Source: Branchiostoma floridae (taxonomy: Eukaryota > Chordata > Leptocardii > Amphioxiformes > Branchiostomatidae). From it: 64,000 nt of DNA. Shown here in pieces: positions 33,898 through 48,200 of the stretch; the first letter of the stretch is position 1, and each line of letters starts with the position of its first letter. The DNA lies in NCBI RefSeq assembly GCF_000003815.2, contig NC_049987.1, positions 23,444,916 through 23,508,915 of the forward strand. The letters run 5' to 3'. Both the position numbers and the translations under genes were made by a program. The notes under the pieces are model-generated. The model saw only the letters and a list, made by a program, of their open reading frames with translations, was not told the DNA's origin and ran no database searches.

Positions 33898-34064
33898 GGT
33901 AACCTAAATTCGTTAAAAACGAGATATTAGGGATATTTAGTCGACGGACGTTGGTTTTAAATTGCAATATTTTCATAGCATTCAAGTCCGCAACCGGCGT
34001 CTGTCGAATTGATATCCGATATCCCTAAATAATCCCATTTTATATACAACGGATAAAGGTTACC
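33898..34064. mobile_element. AT-rich MITE with GGTAACCT ends
   Basis: The left end GGTAACCTAAATTCGTT and the right end AAAGGTTACC are inverted. Inner blocks GATATTAGGGATATTTAG and GATATCCCTAAATAA also pair. No coding. Confidence 0.5.
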
Positions 34065-34809
34065 CTGCTTATAAAGGTGAACTAGCGTTGCCTGTATTTC
34101 TAACCTTCATTCACGTGTTTTCACTATATTTCATATACTGCGATTTGGCGTATGACCTTCATGAAATGATCTGAAGATTTTACCGGTGTCCTTTGGCTCA
34201 CCTGTGACAACGAATCTAATGGATAGTTTTAAAGAACTTACACTTAGTTTGTCTCTCAGGTCTTACCAGTAACCAGACTAAATCAGCTTTTTTGCCTGTG
34301 ACCTCTCCAAAAACGGTGCACAGTAGTTAATGACTTACAGAGATAAGGCTTGAAGAACAAGTTTATTGACAGCATAATGTCCGACATTTATCATCTAGAA
34401 TTCTAGATTTGTACTTAGATTTTTTTATAATTATGTAGATTCAGAGATAAAGTCGGATCAATATGCAAACCCAAACTTTCTGCTTCTAAGAACTGTTCAA
34501 TAACGTCACAACCAATTGACAAGTCCAAGGTGGTTTTGAACAAACGAGCGTACTTGCGAGCTGTTCAATAAAATTCATTTTGTCTTCAACACATTCATGA
34601 AAAGACGATTTCATCGAACTCACCCAAGATTCTCAGAAGATTAGGTTGCAAAGCATCCAAGTTTTGATTGAATTCGTGAGAATTTTGAAAAAAAATGCCA
34701 TATTTGCCTATTGCTATAATTCAGATTCCATTTATATACTGGTCAGCTTTACTTAATGGCCGACGCCGGAGAGCCCGTGTGCAGTAGCAGTGAGAGTTCC
34801 GCCTGTCAT

Positions 34810-37800
34810 CTATGGATGTCCTGGAAAAAAGAAACAGAATTAGTAAGGATGCAACGTGTAATAATGGGTTTTCGACCTGGTTTTGACAAGATAAAAATGA
34901 TCTGACCCAATAAGTGGTGAATACTTAGTGAAACAATTACAGCTCATAACAGTCCTAGGAGGTTTGTCAGGATAGAACGCTGAGAAATTACCACATCTAT
35001 TTCAAACCATTTTCCTCAACTTGATTTAAATATATCGCTACAGTTGCCCTGCTGTCAAGCCTGTAACACATCAAGTAGGGTAATAAAATGTGTTGCCATG
35101 GCGACGATCTCCTCGTTTCAAACTCGTGTTTGGCAACATACTGTGGTAGTGAAATTTGAGCGGTAGATAGTTTTTTGGATAGTGAGTAACTATTGTAAAT
35201 TTGGCCCTCTAGGACCTTGTTGGTTTGCAGGTGCCTATTTTGTTTCAAACTTTGGACGAAAATAACTCGAGAACGTAATGCCAGATCATCATGATTTTTG
35301 GGATGAGGAAAGATCAACTGTATATCATAATAGGACTCTCAAACATGTCACATAATATGTAACTGATAAATAATGATAGATATCAATAGTACAAATGAAT
35401 ACCTTATTTTTATGATCAATGAGAAAATACCTTAATTCCGTAGTGGTATATAATGAGAATTTCATACTTGTAGTATTATGAAGATATGTGAAATTAACAC
35501 TATAGGGACTTGCCGTCTAAATTTTTGGACGAATTCCGTCGACCTTGTTCGCAGAATTCTATCTTCAGCAGTGACGTCAGGAATCTTTACCAATTTTCTG
35601 ACTTCGGACTTTATGAATGCGCAAATAAAAAACTCAATATAATGTAATCAAATGCAACATGTTTAAACAGTTTAAATACCTGAACCTGTTTTACAGGATG
35701 AAGGTACTGATAGGGTGAATGTGTCAGGAGTTGTACTTACCATTGGTTACGCCAGGAGGCGCTGCCGTGGACAGGTAGATGCCGTATGGGTACTCCAGGC
35801 CATCCACCAGCACAGTCTTGGTCAGGTCGGACTTGGACAGCCTGGAGGCGTGGAACATATTGTTGTGTCTTTAAATGTATGCAAATGCGTATACTTAATT
35901 TAATGGTGTATAAATAGAACTTCAAAACTTTAGATGCATATTTTTCTACGAATGCTGATTTACACCTATGCAGTATTTGGTAATGTGCATTATGTACTTA
36001 TATGTCATTTCAGTATTTTATTTCATGTGGCATAGTAGTAGTACTGGAAATATAAATATAAGATACTAGTGAATACAAACATACATACATATAATGATTA
36101 TGATGCAGAAATTCACCAGGTAATTTCAGATTTATCACTACAAATTGTTTTCAGTAGATGAAGGGGATTTCCGCACTTTCCGATTTTTCCCTGCCAGGAT
36201 GATGACTGATCCAACCAACGAGACGACCAGTACACGAAGTCCTCATCAACCGCGATTCCAGCAACACACCACCCGTCTTCATACAGCACCTGGCGAATAT
36301 CGTTGCCCAGCAAGTCTGACCTGTAGATGCCGTATTCCTGATCACTGTAGTACAGCCGATCCTCTAAATGGGTTGGACAAATACACTGATCACTACTAAG
36401 TAGTTATAGATTTACCCAAGGGTACAGGGCAGAGAAAACATGCACATACGTGCTGCCTTACACGTACTGGTATTGCGAAGATCAATGAACCAGTGATATA
36501 GGTAGACTCCGTTGCAGTCTTCGAAGGGGTTAGTTTTTATTGAGGGGGGGCGTTGTCTCGTGATTTNNNNNNNNNNNNNNNNNNNNNNNNNNNNNNNNNN
36601 NNNNNNNNNNNNNNNNNNNNNNNNNNNNNNNNNNNNNNNNNNNNNNNNNNNNNNNNNNNNNNNNNNATCGCAAAAGAACTACATACTTACACACACACAC
36701 AATAAAAACCAACCCCGTTCGAAGACTGCAACAGAATCTATGACTACCAATGATTCCCGTGATTATGGATTATCAAAGTTTTCTAACTAAACACAACTTT
36801 CCACACTTGTGCTTAATTGACTAATCATTCATTTGCCTTAATACACATGATCATGTTGGCAACGCGTCCCTAACTAGAGCATATTTCCTCACCTTTGAAG
36901 TTCATTGTGATGGCTGTGGGCTTATTCAGACCCGTGATGATAGTGGTTTGGCCTTTGCCGTCCATCGCAGCTCGGTCAATCCTGCCTTCAACTTTGGTAT
37001 AGTCAGTCCAGAACATGAGTCTGTGAAAAAGAGTCCGGCAAACATGATTATTGTATCTCCGCGAAATGAAGAACCTTTACACTCAGTCTGTTACCACTTC
37101 AGCCAGTGCCTGTTTGTTTGTTTATGATGAAATATATTTTACTCACCCATTCCTGGGGTCCAGGACCAGGCCGCGAGGCACGCCGATGTCTGGTGATGTC
37201 AGAAGGGTCCTGGCGGACGATCCGTCCTTCTTTGCTACAGACATAGTGTTGAAGACAGCCCAGTAGATATTCCCCCCAGCGTGGTCCAATGCCAGGCAAG
37301 TGGTAGCTGCAAGAAAGGAATGACGACACTATTTGGTAAATAATCCCGGTAGGAATGACAAGAAATGTCCCAAAGTGCACAGTTTGTTATTGACTCTTAA
37401 TCGTAATGTGTTAGATTGGGGATTTACATACAGGGAACCACCTTAAACTAGGTTCCGGTCAAAGATTTGATATCTATCGGACAAAAACCTGTCTAGAGTT
37501 GATAAGTACTGAAGGAGTCAAACCGGGCGCGGACTCTGGAGTAAAAATTATGAAATGGATATTTGCGCGGATTGGCGGCATTTGCATTACGCCCTCGAAA
37601 TCTATGATGGATCTTATACCGACAGAAAATACAAATTTATCTATTTCTTACGCCCCAAAATTCCTGTTGGTTTGAAATTCACATCAGGTTAAAAAATATG
37701 AAGGGAAATTACACGAAATCACGTGATTTCGGGGCGTATTGTTGACGGGAAAGCAATAAACTATTGGTTCAAAAACCCAAAGAGGTAACAAATGAGTCTA

Positions 37801-38410
37801 AAATATTGTAAATAACTTGAAATTAGTAAGATAAAAGGCTACGTACTCCAGCGATAAGCTTTCTTGTAGGGGATGTTTACGACAGAAGTCATGGAACGGA
37901 CGGGAGGAAAATAAATTGGCGTAGCGGATGTCTAAGCCAATTTATCATTCTTTTCTAGAATTGTATTCTTTACAAGATTCGCCTTTCCTACACAGATAAA
38001 AGAACAAAGCGGGATCCTTGCACCTGCTTAGATCATCTGAACACAGCTTTCTTAAAACTTTTCTGGATACGGCAGACCATAAATGAGATATGACATTTTG
38101 AAATGCATGCTTCTGACTTTGAACGGAAGGAAGATAATGGTAATTTACAACTTACGATAACTGCCGGTATCTATGATGGTCTCCATGCCACTTCCATCAC
38201 GACGAGCCCGTTTGATGTTGTTGTTCCCTCTATCTGACCAGTACACATAGTCGGTGAGCGGGTCGTAGTTCAGGACGTGGGGTCTTCCAGCACCGTCCAG
38301 TGGAAGTGTGACCTTTGACCCGGAAGTGATGTCAACTTGCAGAATGGTTTCCTCGGTAAAGTCAGCGACCAAGAGGAATGGCTCACTTTTCTTACAGGAG
38401 CCAAGGTCTC
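34810..38410 (-). CDS. Gene C2 YWTD beta-propeller exons
   Basis: Six exons (38156-38410, 37147-37306, 36893-37020, 36177-36363, 35741-35841, 34810-34820) with phases 1, 2, 1, 2, 1, the same as C1. The first opens DLGSCKKSEPFLLVADF. Blade marks are DYVYWSD, GNIYWAV, LMFWTDY, DRLYYSD and DFVYWSS, with a closing YGIYLST. Asp-rich turns such as RRDGSGMETI and AMDGKGQTTI are typical of LRP propellers. Confidence 0.75.
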
Positions 38411-41400
38411 CTAATGGGTGGAGGGAATCAGAGTATTGAAAAATGCAACAGCTCAGCTGTCAAAACAATCTTAACGGCATCATATACTCTTGTAATTACT
38501 ATCTCATGAAAAAAATTATAAACTAAAGCAAACACAATGACGAAGCTTAGAGTTCAGGCTGTAAAAGTCGAAATGGCACTGACCGGATCCGGATGTTCCG
38601 TAATCATCAAATGTAATACATAGCAGTTAACTCAATATCAAAACATCACATCTGGCATTGAATCACTCAGGCGGTTAGTCCTTGTTTTTTTTTTCTTATA
38701 AAAGAAGCAAAAACCAGTTCCAAGTTTAAAGACAGTAAAAATGTAATTTTCGATCTCAAATTTCACGCCCAAGAAAAACTGCATCCGCATTGTTTGTCAT
38801 ATTTAAGAGAGGAGAAGTCTTGATGACGAACAACAAATAGAACCTTATATTAATATGGGGCTGAGTGAGTGAGTGAGTGAGTGAGTGAGTGAGTGAGTGA
38901 GTGAGTGAGTGAGTGAGTGAGTGAGTGAGTGAGTGAGTGAGTATTAATGTTCATATTTCACAGAAAATATAAACTATGGACCTCAGTATGCTACAGGCAC
39001 CCGTGCACTTTACATCAGTGGTGGCCTGGCTGAGACAGTTTACGTTAAAGTAACACTCTTCAAGTCATGTTTGGAATCTAGATACAATAAGATGAAGTAC
39101 GACTACACATAAAGAAGTTAACTTGAAGGACACCTAGCCCAGAATATGAAGTAATATGTATGGTCTATACTGGTTTCTTACCACAGGCCACGACATCAAT
39201 ATCACAAGTCATATTTCCACACACTTACTAGAGTGGAGTAGAGTAGATTTGAGAGGGTCTGCATGCCTTTTTCCGTTAAGCGTTACGAGCCATTTTAATT
39301 CACCGTTAATCGTTACCGACCCGCTCTAATTCAACGTTAACCGTTATCGGTATATTCTTCGTGAAGCGTTATTGGTCGTTTTAATTCAACGTTAATCGTT
39401 ATTTGTTATCTCGAATTCACGCGTTACCAAGAAATTCTTCGTAACCCGTTAAACTATACACACGAAGAAAAATGCCAGATAGAACCCCTGAAAATGCAGG
39501 AAATGGCGTTTCAAAGGGTCCAGATATCAAAATTTCCCGGTTTCCCGGCCTTAGGCTCTGCACGTGGTAAAATATGTTGCGGAAGCATCGCCCTCAAAAC
39601 GTTATCACTCATACAGATTTCAGTGTCAAACATTTACATAGCTTAGCTTCGGACAAAACGTTCTCCTAGAATGCAGAAAATGAGGTTTCTCCGGACCTCC
39701 ATTGCGACGGCTTGCGCCTTTGGCGCTCATGACGACATGGCGAAAACATGTTAGGGGGCGTGGGTTTTCGCACAAAAAAAGGTTTCTCTCTATGAACATG
39801 TCATTTAATTTAGCTTCCTCTTACGGCAAAAATCTGTCCTTCAAAATGCAGTAAATGGCGTTTCAGACGGTCCAGATTTTTAAATTTTCCCGGACTTATA
39901 CATGTATTGCAACGCCTTCCGAGCTCGAAATGGTAAAAATTTGTCGGGGCTCTGGGGGAGGAGGCCAAAGCTACGAGTATAATCGTGTGTAATTTGATGA
40001 AAATGTCAAAATCAACCTAGCTTAGTCTGTCGGCAAAATTTGCCGAAAATGCAGGAAATAGCATTTAAGAGGGTCTTCATTTTAAAAATTTTCGGCGCTC
40101 CATGTGCTGAAATAATAGTTCAATCCGCCCATGAGAAATTTGCTGCCGACGTCTCTGTGGCGGGCCGGGAACTCTGCCTCCGCCAATTTACAGATGTCAT
40201 GGACATTGTCCCTGTCATTCCTCCGGGTTCTGGGCACCTTTTGCTTCTCACAATGTATTTTCACCCATTGATATTACTAGCGTTGCATTGATATTACTAG
40301 CGTTGTATTAGTAGGAATACATGTCAATGTTACCATTATGCTTTGTAACTCATTCTGAATTTACCGTTAACCGTTAGCGGGCCTCCTGAATTTACCGTTA
40401 ACCGTTAGCGGGCCTCCTGAATTCACCGTTAAGCGTTACCAAGACCCCCCCATGCAGACCCTCATTTGAAAAAGAGTTGTAGCCACCCAATGGCCACTTG
40501 CTAGCAAGGGGCTGTCAGTTCCCTCTCGTGCTGAGAATAGTTAACCTTCTACCGTCCGTTATCGCAAGTAGACCTAAATTATGCAAATGAATTCCTAACT
40601 TGCATAATTAATTAAATATGTTATTATACAATAGTGGTAAATGATAGAAATTCCATCCTTGCGACATTTGGCAGCTACGTTAAGTTGAACATTATCTGAC
40701 ATAATTCATTGCAGGTAGGGTCTTATTTACGTAATTCATTTGATAACAGTAGCATCCATCGCGTAAAATAATCTTTATGTACAGCTAGGTCAAAGGATAT
40801 AACACAGATACTAGAACATACCCCCAACAACAATCGAACCCAAAGCTGTCGCCATGGCAATGATTTTTCATTGCCTCATTTTGAACAAAGCCGTCGCCAT
40901 TGCAATGATTTTTCATTGCTTCATTTTGACCATAGCCGTCGCCATGGCAATGATTTTTCATTGCCTCATTTTGATGCTTATGATGTTGCCCTACACAAAA
41001 TCACAATTGACACCCCAAACAACTCAAACCCAACTCACCTGTTGTCTTACTCGTCTCGTGAAGACACTGCTCCGAGGCGGCGGTTCGGCTTCGCTCTTTG
41101 TCCAGGTCGCGCTTCAAGCAGTCAACAGTGGTGGACATGGCGTCTTGGTCGCGCTTCAAGGCGTCAAAAGCGGTGAACAGTTGGCGAATGTCTTCTTGGA
41201 CGAGCTTCAAGGCGTCAAATGTGGTGGACAGTTGAGATATTTCCTACAGACAAAGTCAGAATATAATGCTTTATTTGTCCACTTATCAACATGTCATACT
41301 TGCAGCCCTTCGACTCAATTGATGAACGGACATCACATTCAGCGTGATTAATTCAATAAAACATCACTTACAAATTGAACTTGCACAAGTGTAGTTTGAA

Positions 41401-44400
41401 ATTCATAGAAGTTCAAAGTAAATATTAGTCTATTATTACACTTTTAAGTTACCTAATATTTACTTTCAACTTCTATGAAAAAGCAATCATATTGTTTCAT
41501 TTGAAGTGTACATGTACAAGTGTACGCAGGGTGGACGAAGAGCAGTAAACAGAGTTCAGACACTATACTGACATGCCTTAGTGCTTTTATGTTTAGTAGA
41601 ACGAGGAATTTAACAGTATGACGATGAATGTAATGCTGCTATACGTGACAACGGGCTGTTCTGGCAAAGATAGTATAAAGGTTGTTGCATGGTCTGGTAA
41701 GACGAATACCAAATTTACAAAAAATTGGAGGACTAAAAGAAAAGTTTGATTATTATGCCAGTCTCCTGAAAAAGTGATAGATGTAGTGGTTTTAGTACAA
41801 ATTCTTTTAAAACAGCAAACACAGTGTATGTTGCTTACCTCTTTATTCATGATCGTCAGAGGAACGAATCCCACAATGACCAGGCTAAGCAGCACGGCAA
41901 TGCCGGCGGCCATGTAGCTTCGATGGGAGCGGATGAAGCCGCAGAGGGAACTGCTGCCGCTTGGTAGAACCGGATGCGTACGGTCTGATAGAAAAAGAAA
42001 CATCAGGCTTAGGTTTATAAAGTGTATGTCCATATTATCTATACCTATTTCACCAGTTAATGAATGAAGGTGTTAAAAAGGCAAATCAACAAAATAGAAT
42101 GGCGACACGTCACCCTCAAGAGAAATTGATTACCATACGTGTGTTCATTTGTCAACCTTCCTAACGAATTAGATTTCATGATAAAGGCAACTTTTTGGGT
42201 CGAAATTTCCGCACGCTCGCATAAGTTTTGGGGTTTCACAGAGGATGTCATACATATAGTCAAACCAACATGGTCTTAGTATAATCGGAACTGAAAACGT
42301 TTTACCTGCTGCGAGTTCGGACGCAGGGTTGTTTCCGCTCGCGGCGGCGTGGGCACGGTCCTGCAAATCAGCCTGATCCTGCCCCATGGGTGTGGCGTCT
42401 ATTGGAAAATAACAGCACATCAAGGACAAGTGTATACCAGGACGAAGGGGGGTACAATCTGAGCCACGTTTGGGATAGTGTTCTCGCCGAAAAAGCGCCA
42501 CCTACATCGGCTACATGCTTTGACCGTTTTTCTAAAAGTATAAGAATCATTGTATCACATACCAATAACATCTGCGAACCTTCCTCAAAGGTTTTTTCTA
42601 CTTTACTTAAAAAACTTAATATTCAAGATAACTTTCCAGCTACCATTCGAAAAACCACCTCTTCTGCTTTGAATACTACTTATGTTGTATGTTTGGAAAG
42701 AAATACAGATAAAGAAATACTATTGCGTCATGCCAATAGCCATATTTTACGAGATAACGGTTTCCAAATTATAAACCTAGACTCAAATCAACAAATTCCA
42801 GAATTTGACATCATCGACATGCGCTTCCAAAAATTTCTGTTAGGCATTCATGCCAAAGCCTCAAACGATGGTGTCAGGGGAGAATTGGGAACTTTCCCAG
42901 CTAGGATTGATGCAGAAATGCAACTTGTGAAATATTGGCATCGTTTAGTTAATCTGCCCGAAGATGCCCTTCTTCGTGAGGCATACAATACTGTTTCATT
43001 CGGAGAACATGATTGGATTGTCCACGTAAAAAATATCCTCAACTACCAAGGCTTTGGACACATATGGCTGAACCCGAGGTCATACCACATAGACACAATC
43101 ACCACTCAGTTACGACAACGTTTACAAGATATATACGTGCAAAATTGGCATTCCTCTATTCGAAACAATTCCAAACTCTCATCTCTTTCTACATTGAACA
43201 AGCATTACAAGCAAGAAAATTACATTTCAACCATAAAGAGCCTTGACGTTCGTAGGGCAATCACACAACTCAGAATTGGCTGTCACAAATTAAATATAGA
43301 AACCGGAAGATTCCAAAAAATCCCTATTGACCAGAGGGTTTGTCCATTCTGTCCAGAGCTAATCGAAGACGAATATCACTTTATGGTTGTATGTCCCAAA
43401 TATTCCGATATACGCAATTCTCTATACAGAAGGCTGTCATTTTGTACACAAGGATTTATCCAAATGGACCTGAAGTGCAAATTCAGATACATAATGACAT
43501 GTGACAATCCCTGCATGGCAGATATAGGAAAATATATCAAAGAAGGTTTTGACATTAGAATTCCCCAAATGATTGTAAAAGCCTCCAATGATNNNNNNNN
43601 NNNNNNNNNNNNNNNNNNNNNNNNNNNNNNNNNNNNNNNNNNNNNNNNNNNNNNNNNNNNNNNNNNNNNNNNNNNNNNNNNNNNNNNNNNNNCGGTGAGA
43701 AGCAGAACTCCAGTTAGAAGCTCTGAGGAAGATGTCTGACAGACATCGAAACGTCAGCAGGGGTGGAAGATTGGTTGTACAAGAGAAAATTCTTATGTCC
43801 TATGATCTACCAACCTGATGAAATTATTGTCGGACAAGTGTATACTGTAGATCTACGTCAGTAGACTTCGAACCAATCACAAAGAGAGAGAGACAGCAAA
43901 AGGACGTCGTAAGCAGACTGGAACTATACCTGGTATGTTGGCGTACACAGACTCGGAAACATTCACAGCGGCGTCGGCATCAGTCTGAGGCTCCTCCATG
44001 GGTGTGATGTCTGGCGAATTAAAAAGTATGCATGTAGTCACATGCAGAAATAATGGTGCCAATAAGTTTACCAACAGATAGCCTGACCAACTAAAATGAC
44101 CACATAACTCATGCAAAATAAAGTATGAAAGTTCTGCATCTTAAAACAACAACAAAGCATCTGTAGAAAATAGGAATTGACATCTATCGACATTTCTCTA
44201 TTTCTGACTTTCATATGTGACAAGTTAGAGAGTCCTATCATGGAATGCTGCAGTGGATTGATAAACGTTCCTCGTTAATTTGCATAGTTGGTATCTGATT
44301 ATACAAATCATCGCTAAGGCTAACTACATACTAAAATTCATGACAATCTATCAACACGTTCTTATTCTCGTCCAAAGTTTGAAAAAATCAGCGCCTTAAG

Positions 44401-45245
44401 TTTCAAATAAACCGCTGGGGGGCAACGTACAGCACTGCCCCAAGAGCTATCTACCATTTAAAAATCACGATCACAGCTTGTCCAGAACACGAGATGTCAG
44501 AAGCGGAAGTTCCATTGCTTAGGTTAGTTAAAATCCTTCGGCACTAGACACAGTGCATATGGCGGCCCCCATCGCCTTTTCAATAGCCCTTGGGCCACAC
44601 AGCTGTGTGCTATCATTAGAGCAGGGAGCTAGTGCACTGGTAGTTTTGCTTGTTGAACTGCCAAACTCTTTTCCAAACGCTGAGTGCTAAGCACAGAAAA
44701 CAGCATGTACCACTTTTGAAGTCTTTTATATGACTCGGCCGGGGATCGATCTCACGACCTACCGAATGCATGGCGGGCGCTCTACTCACATGGTCATCCG
44801 ATAGAGCAACTCACCGATTCCCTATATGAGCAATCTGCTCAATGCATACGGACCATAATTCCAGCATTAGTCATTACCAAATGCACATCACCAAAATAAT
44901 ACTCCCCTGTTATCAGCCAATCGTCCGAATGAAATTTTAACCTATGTATATATGTATATAGTACTTATTCCTAGTAGTAACGTGTAATATTTGACTGTTT
45001 TTATTGTGTGTTTCGAATGTAAATTGAATTCAATTCAGTGGTCACACTGCGAATTTCAATAAAGTCATCATCATCATCATCATCGTCATTGCACCGGTCG
45101 GTTAGAAAGTCGCTAGGAGCCAATTATCGAACTTGACCGTCGTTTTCCCAATCCAAGGCTTCTCTAGTAATGTTGTTCAAGTATGCTCGCACGCACTTAC
45201 TCGCACTTACTCGCACACACACACACACATACACACTCACACACA

Positions 45246-45289
<44 letters not shown>

Positions 45290-48200
45290 TACACACACAA
45301 ATAACCTTCCTGGCAAAGTTACAGGAAACTACAAGACAAGACAAGAACTGGGCGCGGTAAGCAGAATTTTTACCTGCTCCAGATTCGTACATGGGGTTGG
45401 GAAAACTCGCAGCGGCGTCAGCACGTGCCTGCCAATCAGTCCGAGGCTCCTCCATGGGTGTGGTGTCTGGAGGAAAATTACAGAAATGTACGAATGTGGA
45501 AATGCTAGGGTAATGAAGCTTACCAACAGGTAATCCGAGTGTCACTCACAGTTAGAACAAGAAAGACTAAGTGAAATAAAAGCAAAACATGCTTTTATTA
45601 ATTGACATCATTATGATATAATATTCTAATAAATTATGCAAATGTAATCCTTTTTTACATAATTAGTATTTGATTTTGTACAAAATTGTCTAAGGTACCT
45701 ACATACCAAAAACTTATGAAAATCCGTTGTTATTTTCTTGAGTTACCCTCTCCAGGGAACTACCCACCTACCAAATAAATCATCAAGATCCATTGAAGGC
45801 TTCTCGAGTTATATTGTTGACACACAGACGCACACGCCTAAAACATAACCTTCCGCCATTCTTGCAAAAGTCATAAGGTCTTATGTATATTCTCCTTGAC
45901 TTTAATAGTAATAGTTGTGGTAGTAGTAGTAATAGTAGTAGTATAAGACGTTTCTGCAAGTATTCGGTAGGGTAGAGAAGAGACCTACTAGTATTTCAGC
46001 ACAGACCTGACATGAGACATGAAAATCATTGATGTATGACATGTATTATGCATTAGAAAACAGCCAGCTGAAAATCAAAGTAAGAACCAAAAGCCCGGAA
46101 AGACCACGGCGCCGTAAGTAGTCTTGAAACGTTTTACCTTTACCAGAAGAGGAGATATTGTCTGGTATGCGGGCAGCGGCGTCGGCACGTGCCTGCCGAT
46201 CAGTCTCAGGCTCCTCTATTGGCGTGGTAACTGCCAAAATTTAAATTAGTGTGGCAATAAAAACTATTGCCATGGCGGGTGGTTTTATTGTTTATAAGTA
46301 CTAATGATTTTTGTTGTAGGTCTGTTGTATTTCCTTTCGCCTGGCTGTGTGTATGAAGATTGTATTACGCGATGGATGTTTGTAGGGTATTGCTGATTTA
46401 AGGACGGTCTCTTGTGACAAGTGACCATAATTATAAATGCTAGAGCGTTTAGAGGTCTTTAGAATAGACCACCTCCCTTGCCCACCCAGCACGGCGTCAC
46501 GAGGGTTTTTGCAATAAAGGCATATGTAGTTGCATCATCCCTTTTGAGGGGAATAATTCGAGAATCGATTGACGGATCTTCATGATATTTGGAATGTAGA
46601 TAGCTTCCGGAAAATATCTCATCGAGTTTAGCACCTATGTTAAAGCCATTAACAGTGTATTTAGACAACAAAATTCCCTTTATTTTGGTGTATAGCATTT
46701 GTGGGCGGGCGGGGCTGTAGAAAAATTCCACAGATGCCTGCGGAATTCTGGGAATTCTTGTCAAACGGTCGCACACCATAATGTTAGGCGGGGTCCCCGA
46801 GACGCCCGCCGAAAAATACACAAAATGAAATTAGATAAAAGAAGTGATTAAATAGGTAGCATAAAATGCTTCAATGCCACTACCTTTTGCAATAAATCCT
46901 TATTGAAAGGAAATTTCTGACATTTTCAAACCTGTTTGACTGCGTGCTGAAGTGTACAATGGCATGAAAAAAGTTTCCTTGGTACAGAGGTTGAATTAAA
47001 ACCAAAGCGGCAAACACAAAGCGCGACAATGACAGAACTTTTACGTTTTACCTTCTCTGGAGGCGTACATGGGGTTGGGAATACACGCACCGGCGTCGGC
47101 TATTCCCTGCCAATCAGTCTGAGGCTCCTCCACGGGTGTGGCGTCTGGGGAAAAGTACAGATATGTTACAGTAGTACTGGTAGCTACCTGCAGAAGTGCA
47201 ACGGCGATTGGACTACTTCAAGAACGAAAAGCCATTGGGAATTAACGGATTTGTTTCATTCTAAGGCAAAGTTGGTAGTCGTTTGTCATTACTGAAAATT
47301 ACAGAAATGTTACAGTAATACATCGCCATTAGGCAATGTGCACTGTCCTGGATTTAAAAAAAAATGAAATGAAATGAAACTGAAACTTAACTTTGCGCCT
47401 CATTATCCACTGGTTGTGAAAAAGAATCCTCTTATATCCTATATTCTACCAACTTGTGGCTCACCTAGAGTCTGGATACGTTTTGATTGTCGTTGAATGT
47501 GCTCTTAAGGTACAATTTGCACAGCAAATAAATGTAAAGAGACATGCGCGTAACCCCTAGGCATACCGCTGTATTCGGAACATACATCTTAGCCCATGCT
47601 TGGTGGCCTACCCTTCCGCTGTACAGGGCCTGGTTGCGTCCTCTGACTTTCTACAGCCAAGCTATTTCTAAAACATAGTAAACAGAGACATGCAGCCATA
47701 TGTCCGCATGAATTACTTACCAAGTAGAGGTTAGGCTCCGGTTTGTTTTGGATATCTTTTCATGCGTTTTTTTTGGTCAGATTTTGTTTTGGCTGGCGGA
47801 CAGAAAAAAAGGGGGGGTTCTTGGGTAATGATATCGCTTTACAAAACACGCGATATCGCTTTACAAGTCGCGAATGCTATTTTTTGTAAAGCGTCGGCTG
47901 ATTATGTCATATTCATGGAAGCAAAATCTATTGGAAAATGAAACTCCCCGCCCTGCTTTAGCACTCCTGTGGTCTTCAGTACTCAATGAATAGATTCATG
48001 TTCTTCAAGCGTTCAGAAACGAGTGTATTTCTCTTTGACTTTGTGTCGGAGACTAAGACAGGATTCTTTAGTACAGTTGACTTAAAACCAAAGCAAGAAC
48101 CACAAAGCGAGACAAGAAAAAGACGCCTTAAGGGCACTTTGAAACGTCTTACCTTCCCCAGGGTCGTATATAGGGCTGGGAGTACAATCAGTCTGATTCC

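Noticed and set aside
37099-37380. Minus frame with LPGIGPRWGEYLLG
   Set aside because: Out-of-frame reading of the C2 propeller exon 37147-37306; the correct frame gives LALDHAGGNIYW.
45133-45545. HTHTHTHT-rich frames
   Set aside because: Translation of the CA microsatellite inside a C2 intron.
46459-46821. 120-codon minus frame in a C2 intron
   Set aside because: It carries no recognised domain, and its blocks resemble dispersed non-coding repeats in the window.
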